A stretch of 40,608 nt of DNA from Sphingomonadales bacterium. GTDB taxonomy: Bacteria; Pseudomonadota; Alphaproteobacteria; Sphingomonadales; Sphingomonadaceae. The stretch spans positions 1 through 40,608 of the forward strand of contig JAIXZV010000091.1 of assembly GCA_027489365.1 (NCBI GenBank). The letters run 5' to 3'. The notes below the pieces were generated by a model. The model did no database searches and was not told where the DNA came from. It saw nothing but the letters and a program-made list of their open reading frames with translations. Positions 35,396 to 40,608 of this stretch are shown piece after piece. Made by a program: the position numbers and the translations under genes. Position 1 is the first letter of the stretch. Each line of letters opens with the position of its first letter.

Positions 35396-36592
35396 TCAGG
35401 CGAGACGGTGATCTGGGGTGGAAAGCGCTGCGGTATCGGTGAGGGCCGATGCGGGCGCGCCGGGTGGGGCAGCGCGCGGCTGCGCTTGTGGCTGGGGCGG
35501 GGCATTGCCGCCGCCGGTGCCGGTCGAGACGCTGGTATCGCCGATCCGCACCCCGCGCGCGGCGGCGAGTTCGGTGAGACGCGGCTGCGCCTCGGCGATC
35601 AGCGCGCGCGTCGCGTCCTGCTCGGCGGTGAAGTGGACATGGACGCGCTCGCCCTCCTGCCGCACCGCGACGTCTATGCTGCCCAGCGCATCGGGGATCA
35701 GGCGCACGCGCGTGTCGCCCGCATCGGCGGCGTCGCGCAGCGTTTCGATCCGGTCGATCATCCGTTGCAGGCCGTTGTCGGCGGTCAGATCGAGCGCCGG
35801 GCTCGCGGTCTGCGCAGCGGCCTGGACGACCGCGCGTTCGCGCAGATCGATCGGGGCGGACGTCGTAAAGCTTGTCGGAAGGTCGAGCGGATCGCGGCCT
35901 TCCCCGCGCGCGCGGTCGCGCCACGATCCGGCGATCGCACGGGCCGAAGCGAAGACCTGGCCGGCGGGTTGCGGCAGCGTGCTGACGGCGATTTCTTGCG
36001 CGGGTGCGGCGACCGGCGCGGGTGCAGCGACCGGCGCGTCGGGTGTGCGTTGCGGAGCGTCGACCATCGACTTTGCAGCGACGACGACCGCCGCAGGGCG
36101 TAGCGACGGCGAGATTGCGTCGAGGATTTTGGTCGGCGGCGCTTCGGGAGCCTCGGGCGTCTGCGGCGGGTCGCTTCCCTGCACGGTCGGCGTTTCGCGC
36201 GGCGTCTCCGGGGCGGCAGCGATGGTGAGCGGCACACTTTGCGCGACCACGGCCGCGGTGGACACGCGCTCAGGGGTTGGGGCGGCGACGGTGACAGGAA
36301 GCGGTACGGGCGGTGTTAGCGCGGCCAGCCACGGGTTTTGCGCGGCGGGATCGGCCGGATCGGCTTCATCGGCGGCCGCGACAGGCAAATCCTTGCCGGG
36401 TTCGGCAGCGGCTTGCCGTTCGGCGATCAGCGGGATCGCGGCTTGCGGCTCGAGCGCCGCCTCTTTGGCATCGAGGAACGCGGCCAGCGTCTGCGCGAAG
36501 CTCGCCCCGGACGCCACGGCACCGTCACCGGCCACCACGGGTGGCGGCACGGGCGGGGCAAGCGGTGGCAAAGCGGGCAACAGGTCGATCAT
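35396..36592 (-). CDS. fliK: flagellar hook-length control protein FliK
   Basis: Pro/Ala-rich N-terminus, C-terminal DTRVRLIPDALGSIDVAVRQEGERVHVHFTAEQDATRALIAEAQPRLTELAAARGV. Confidence 0.9.
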   Translation of the reverse strand: MIDLLPALPPLAPPVPPPVVAGDGAVASGASFAQTLAAFLDAKEAALEPQAAIPLIAERQAAAEPGKDLPVAAADEADPADPAAQNPWLAALTPPVPLPVTVAAPTPERVSTAAVVAQSVPLTIAAAPETPRETPTVQGSDPPQTPEAPEAPPTKILDAISPSLRPAAVVVAAKSMVDAPQRTPDAPVAAPAPVAAPAQEIAVSTLPQPAGQVFASARAIAGSWRDRARGEGRDPLDLPTSFTTSAPIDLRERAVVQAAAQTASPALDLTADNGLQRMIDRIETLRDAADAGDTRVRLIPDALGSIDVAVRQEGERVHVHFTAEQDATRALIAEAQPRLTELAAARGVRIGDTSVSTGTGGGNAPPQPQAQPRAAPPGAPASALTDTAALSTPDHRLA

Positions 36593-36632
36593 GCAAGCTC
36601 CAGCGGGGCCGAAGGCGGCACCCGTCAGGCCA

Positions 36633-37049
36633 TCAGCAAGGATCATGCCGAATTTTGCGCGATGGCGGTGCCGTCTCCAGCGCGCGAATTTCCTTGAGCG
36701 CGGCATCGGCTTGCGCGCGGGCGATCAGCTTTTCGATCGCACTCTGGTCGCGGCGCGCCTCGCGCGTGGCTTCGGCTGCGCGTTCGGCGACGGCTTCGGC
36801 CGCGCGGAGGCGGCCCTCGGCGGCTTCGGCGGATTGGTGCAGACGCTCGCGAAAATGCGCTGCGGCGACGAGCGAGAAGGCGGCGACGGGTGCTGGCGCG
36901 GGCGACACCCCTTCGACGAGCTGCGCGATGCGCGATTTGAGCATCGCCTCGCTCGCGGCGCGCTCCTGCGCCCGCGATTCCTCAGCCTGGACGAGGCCGA
37001 GCTGCAAGGTGCGGACGCGCAGGATGCGGTCGAGCTTGGATTTAGCCAT
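36633..37049 (-). CDS. fliJ: flagellar export protein FliJ
   Basis: coiled-coil protein, KLDRILRVRTLQLGLVQAEE, position after fliI. Confidence 0.82.
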   Translation of the reverse strand: MAKSKLDRILRVRTLQLGLVQAEESRAQERAASEAMLKSRIAQLVEGVSPAPAPVAAFSLVAAAHFRERLHQSAEAAEGRLRAAEAVAERAAEATREARRDQSAIEKLIARAQADAALKEIRALETAPPSRKIRHDPC

Positions 37050-38370
37050 CCGCGAACACGCCGATCAGCTCGGCGGCGGCATCATCGAGCGTCACCATCT
37101 CGCCCGGGTCCTGCTTGATATATTCCATAACCGCCGGATGACAGGCGATGGCGGCATCGATCGCCGGATCGGCGCCCGAGCGATACGCGCCCATCAGCAC
37201 GAGATCGCGATTTTCCTCATAGGTGGCGAGGTGGCGGCGCAGCACGCGCGCGGCCTTCAGATGCGGCGTGCCGACAATATCGCTCATCACGCGGCTGACC
37301 GACGGACCGATGTCGATCGCAGGGTATACGCCGCGCTCGGCGAGTTGCCGCGACAGCACGATATGGCCGTCGAGGATAGAGCGCGCACTGTCCACCACTG
37401 GATCGTTGCCGTCGTCGCCATCGGCGAGCACGGTATAGATCGCGGTGATTGACCCGCCGGTGTGGACATCGACCCCGGCGCGTTCGATCAAATTGGGCAG
37501 CATCGCGATCGCGCTAGGTGGATACCCTCGCGCTGACGCCGGTTCGCCCAGCGCCAGCCCGATCTCGCGCCCGGCATGGGCGACGCGGGTGAGCGAATCC
37601 ATGATCAGCAGCACCTTCTTGCCCTGCGCGCGAAACGCCTCGGCAATGGCGTGGGTGCGCAGCGCGCCGCGAATGCGCAGCACCGGCGAATGGTTGGCGG
37701 GGACCGCGACGACGACGGCACGTTTGCGCGCCTCGCCCGCGACCTTGGTTTCGAGGAAGTCGGCGACTTCGCGGCTGCGCTCGCCGATCAGGCCGATCAC
37801 GATCACATCGGCCTCGGCGGCGCGCACGATCATGCCGAGCAGCACCGATTTGCCGACGCCCGACCCGGCCATGATACCGATCCGCTGGCCCTGGCCAACG
37901 GTGAGCAAGCCGTTGATTGCGCGTACCCCGACATCGAGCGGCTTCAGCACGCGGCCACGGTCGAGCGGCGACTGGACCTTGCCCGCGAGCGGCCAGCGCG
38001 CCGCCCCACGAATCGGGCCGAGGCCGTCGATCGGCTTGCCCGCGCCATCGACCACGCGGCCGAGCATCGCGGGACCGACTTCGGCCTCGCCCGGCGCGCC
38101 GACCGGACGAACCGGCGCTTGCGGCAACAGCGCCGCCGCGCCGCCGAGGTTCATCAACAGCGTGCGGCCATTGCGGAAACCGATCACTTCGGCCTCGACG
38201 CCCGATGCGCGGTCGCCGACCTGGCAGACGGTGCCGACCGGCAGGGTGAGGCCGACCGCCTCCATCAACAGCCCGTCGAACGAGGCAAGTCGCCCCGAAA
38301 CCTTCGGGCGCGGGGTGAAATCGGGGAGGCCGAGCGAATCGAGATAATCGCCGGTGAAGCGGTTCAGCAT
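37042..38370 (-). CDS. fliI: flagellum-specific ATP synthase FliI
   Basis: GIMAGSGVGKSVLLGMIVRAAEADVIVIGLIGERSREV; start MLNRFTGDYLDSL. Confidence 0.97.
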   Translation of the reverse strand: MLNRFTGDYLDSLGLPDFTPRPKVSGRLASFDGLLMEAVGLTLPVGTVCQVGDRASGVEAEVIGFRNGRTLLMNLGGAAALLPQAPVRPVGAPGEAEVGPAMLGRVVDGAGKPIDGLGPIRGAARWPLAGKVQSPLDRGRVLKPLDVGVRAINGLLTVGQGQRIGIMAGSGVGKSVLLGMIVRAAEADVIVIGLIGERSREVADFLETKVAGEARKRAVVVAVPANHSPVLRIRGALRTHAIAEAFRAQGKKVLLIMDSLTRVAHAGREIGLALGEPASARGYPPSAIAMLPNLIERAGVDVHTGGSITAIYTVLADGDDGNDPVVDSARSILDGHIVLSRQLAERGVYPAIDIGPSVSRVMSDIVGTPHLKAARVLRRHLATYEENRDLVLMGAYRSGADPAIDAAIACHPAVMEYIKQDPGEMVTLDDAAAELIGVFADG

Positions 38371-38374
38371 CGCG

Positions 38375-39112
38375 TCAGGCCTCCGGCACCGCGACGCGGT
38401 CGATCGCCTGCGCCAATTGTTCGAGCCATTCCTCCGGCCCGTCCTCGACGATCGTCGAGGCGCTTTCGAGCACGAACGCGCCACGCGCGACGCTCGCATC
38501 GCCGACCGCGAAGATCTGACGCGGCAATTTGCCTTCGAGCAAGGCGACATCGTCCGGGTGGACGCGCAGCATCGCCGATTCGGCGGCATCGCTCAGCATA
38601 TCGGCGGCGGCCTCGATCCGGCGCGCGAGGATTTCGGGCGAAATGCCGATCTCACCCACCAGCCGCGTGACCAGGAACAACACCGTCTCGCGCAGCCGCC
38701 GGGCGACCGCGTCGCGATCGATCCGGTCGTCGGCTTGCAAGGCATGGGTGAGCGATGCGAGCAAGGCGCGGTCGCGCTCCGCATTTGCCGCAAATTCGGC
38801 CAGCGCCGCGTCGACACCCTCGGCATAGCCCGCCGCATGGGCCGCCGCGACCGGATCGACGAAGCTGGCCGGCGGCGCGGCGGCGTCGAGCGGGTCCCAG
38901 CCCGCGGTCGGGTTGGTCCCAGGATTGGCGGGTGAGAAATGCTTCGGGCTGGCCTCGCCCTCACCCTGCGGCGCGAAATGGACGGGCCCGCGCGTCGCGC
39001 GGTCGCGCAGATCGGCGGCGGCAAAACCCGCCACACGCGGCGCGAAGGCGGCTTGCAGCGCCTCGGCGACGCCAATTCCGCGCGAGGAAAAACCGGCTGT
39101 AAACTCAGACAT
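38375..39112 (-). CDS. fliH: flagellar assembly protein FliH
   Basis: FliH/YscL-like C-terminus RRLRETVLFLVTRLVGEIGISPEILARRIEAAADML...VHPDDVALLEGKLP; start MSEFTAG overlaps fliG stop. Confidence 0.87.
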   Translation of the reverse strand: MSEFTAGFSSRGIGVAEALQAAFAPRVAGFAAADLRDRATRGPVHFAPQGEGEASPKHFSPANPGTNPTAGWDPLDAAAPPASFVDPVAAAHAAGYAEGVDAALAEFAANAERDRALLASLTHALQADDRIDRDAVARRLRETVLFLVTRLVGEIGISPEILARRIEAAADMLSDAAESAMLRVHPDDVALLEGKLPRQIFAVGDASVARGAFVLESASTIVEDGPEEWLEQLAQAIDRVAVPEA

Positions 39113-40112
39113 AATCGTCGTCACCGCCGCCCATCTGGATCGTGCCGTCCTTGGCGAGATTGCGCGCGATCTGGATGATCACCTTTTGCGCATCGAGCAC
39201 TTCGCTGAGCTTCATCGGCCCGCGCGCCTCCATCTCGTCGCGAATACCGTCGGCGGCGCGGCTCGACATGCAGCCGAGGAAGCGCGCGCGGATGCTCTCG
39301 TCCACGCCCTTCAGCGCGCGCGTGAGAATGTCGCTGTCGATGTTGCGGATCAGCGTGCCGAGATTCTTGTCGTCGAGCTCGAGCAGATTGTCGAACACGA
39401 ACATCGCTTCCTCGATCGCCTTCGCCACTTCGCGGTCGATCTTGAACAGTTTCGGCATGACGCGCAGTTCGGTCGCCTTGCGTCCGCTCGACAGGATCTT
39501 GGCGGCATCGCGCGTGCCGCCGAGCGTGACGCCGGTCTGCGTCTGCGACGAGGTCGTGCGGTTGGCGAGCATCGTCTTGAGCGTCGCGACCGCTTCGGGC
39601 GTGATCGGCCCCAATCGGGCGAGGCGGTGGAGAATATCGGGCTGCACCGCATCGGGCATCAGTTCGAGCACTTGCGCGCCGACCGCGGGATCGAGATTGG
39701 CGATCAGCACTGCGGCGATCTGCGGATGCTCTTTCTCGATCATCGCGGCGATCTCGCCCGCATCGAGCCAGTCGAGCAGATCGATCTGGCACGCCTCCTG
39801 CGCCGGAACGATGCGCGCGAGCACGCTGTCGGCCTTTTCCTGGCCCAAAGCGCGCGTCATCACCGCCTCGATCCGCGGGCGCGGGTCGAAGCCGATCGCG
39901 GTGCGCTCGCGTGCCCTGCCGACGAAATCGTCGAGCACATGTTCGACCTCGATCTCGCTCACGTCGGCGACCGCGAACATCGCCTTGCCGAGCTGGCGGA
40001 CTTCTTCGGGATCGAGCTTCTGCAGGATCGCAGCGGCCTCTTCCTCGCCGACGAGCATCATCAGGACGGCGGCGCGTTCCACGCCGGTATAAGTGCGCAT
40101 GGGTGCGTTCAT
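39105..40112 (-). CDS. fliG: flagellar motor switch protein FliG
   Basis: VERAAVLMMLVGEEEAAAILQKLDPEEVRQLGKAM; KEHPQIAAVLIANLDP; MFVFDNLLELDDKNLGTLIRNID. Confidence 0.97.
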   Translation of the reverse strand: MNAPMRTYTGVERAAVLMMLVGEEEAAAILQKLDPEEVRQLGKAMFAVADVSEIEVEHVLDDFVGRARERTAIGFDPRPRIEAVMTRALGQEKADSVLARIVPAQEACQIDLLDWLDAGEIAAMIEKEHPQIAAVLIANLDPAVGAQVLELMPDAVQPDILHRLARLGPITPEAVATLKTMLANRTTSSQTQTGVTLGGTRDAAKILSSGRKATELRVMPKLFKIDREVAKAIEEAMFVFDNLLELDDKNLGTLIRNIDSDILTRALKGVDESIRARFLGCMSSRAADGIRDEMEARGPMKLSEVLDAQKVIIQIARNLAKDGTIQMGGGDDDYV

Positions 40113-40608
40113 GACTTGATCATGTCCCGTACGGCGAGCGCAGCGCGCGCCGGATTGTCGCGGGTGAAGCCACGGACCATGCCGATCCGGTCGTCATAGC
40201 CGCGCGTCTGTTCGAGCGCTTCGATGCTCACCGGCTGCTCACCTGGCGGCGGCGGGGTTTGCCCACCCCCTTGCGATTCGCCCAGCATTTCGCGGCCCAG
40301 CGCGGCGCGCGGCTGTGCGGCCGGCTCCTCGCGCTTCTTGAGCACGGCTTTGGCGAGCGGGCGGATGCCGAGGAACAGCACGAGCAGAGCGATGACGAGC
40401 GCGGTGCCGTTGCGCGCCACCACCGGCAGCCAACCGGCTTCATACCAGGGCTGCTTCTCGTCGAGCGCGGTCGTGCCGGCGAATTTGCGGCTGATCACGG
40501 TGACGCGGTCGCCACGCGTCGGATTGAAGCCGACCGCCGTCTGCACCAGCGAGGTGATCTGCTGGATTTCGACCGTGCCGCGCGGCTTGCCCGTTTCGGG
40601 ATCGCGCA
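40109..40608 (-). CDS. fliF: flagellar MS-ring protein FliF (C-terminal part, runs off the window)
   Basis: QTAVGFNPTRGDRVTVISRKFAG...WYEAGWLPVVARNGTALVIALLVLFLGIRPLAKAVL; open at window end. Confidence 0.93.
   Translation of the reverse strand, partial: RDPETGKPRGTVEIQQITSLVQTAVGFNPTRGDRVTVISRKFAGTTALDEKQPWYEAGWLPVVARNGTALVIALLVLFLGIRPLAKAVLKKREEPAAQPRAALGREMLGESQGGGQTPPPPGEQPVSIEALEQTRGYDDRIGMVRGFTRDNPARAALAVRDMIKS

Noticed and set aside
35990-36050. Tandem gcgggtgcggcgaccggc-like repeats
   Set aside because: Encode the PVAAPAPVAAPA linker of FliK, whose N-terminal region is normally Pro/Ala-rich; no independent element needed.
28126-40608. Flagellar export locus as a novel secretion system
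   Set aside because: Gene content and order are canonical for flagella (fliF-R, flhB, fliD, fliS, with fliK and motor-switch genes); nothing indicates a non-flagellar T3SS.

Overview
The window is high-GC alphaproteobacterial chromosome. Gene content and intergenic repeats look sphingomonad-like, which is inference because no search was run. The left ~27 kb holds housekeeping and accessory genes: zf-CHCC protein, DUF3224, tldD, PNPOx-family protein, glnK-amtB with a textbook sigma-54 promoter, a minus-strand lipid-oxidation-like cluster (TIGR01244 protein, 1-TM protein, sterol desaturase, GMC oxidoreductase, small TM protein, PTP-like protein), recQ, a GNAT, an APH(3')-like kinase, an Atm1-type ABC exporter, yghU, ydbH-ynbE-ydbL, a tightly coupled TlpA / ATP-grasp / LLM flavin-monooxygenase operon, argH-lptM-like-lysA-cysG-like-zntB. 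The right ~13 kb is a canonical minus-strand flagellar cluster, fliF(partial)-G-H-I-J-K-L-M-N-O-P-Q-R-flhB-fliD-fliS, followed by a stand-alone response regulator. I saw no CRISPR array, tRNA, rRNA, transposase or phage gene. The best candidates for a second look are the TlpA/ATP-grasp/LLM operon, the chromosomal APH(3')-like kinase, the sterol desaturase/GMC/phosphatase-like cluster, and several structured inverted-repeat elements, one of them inside the otherwise compact fli operon.
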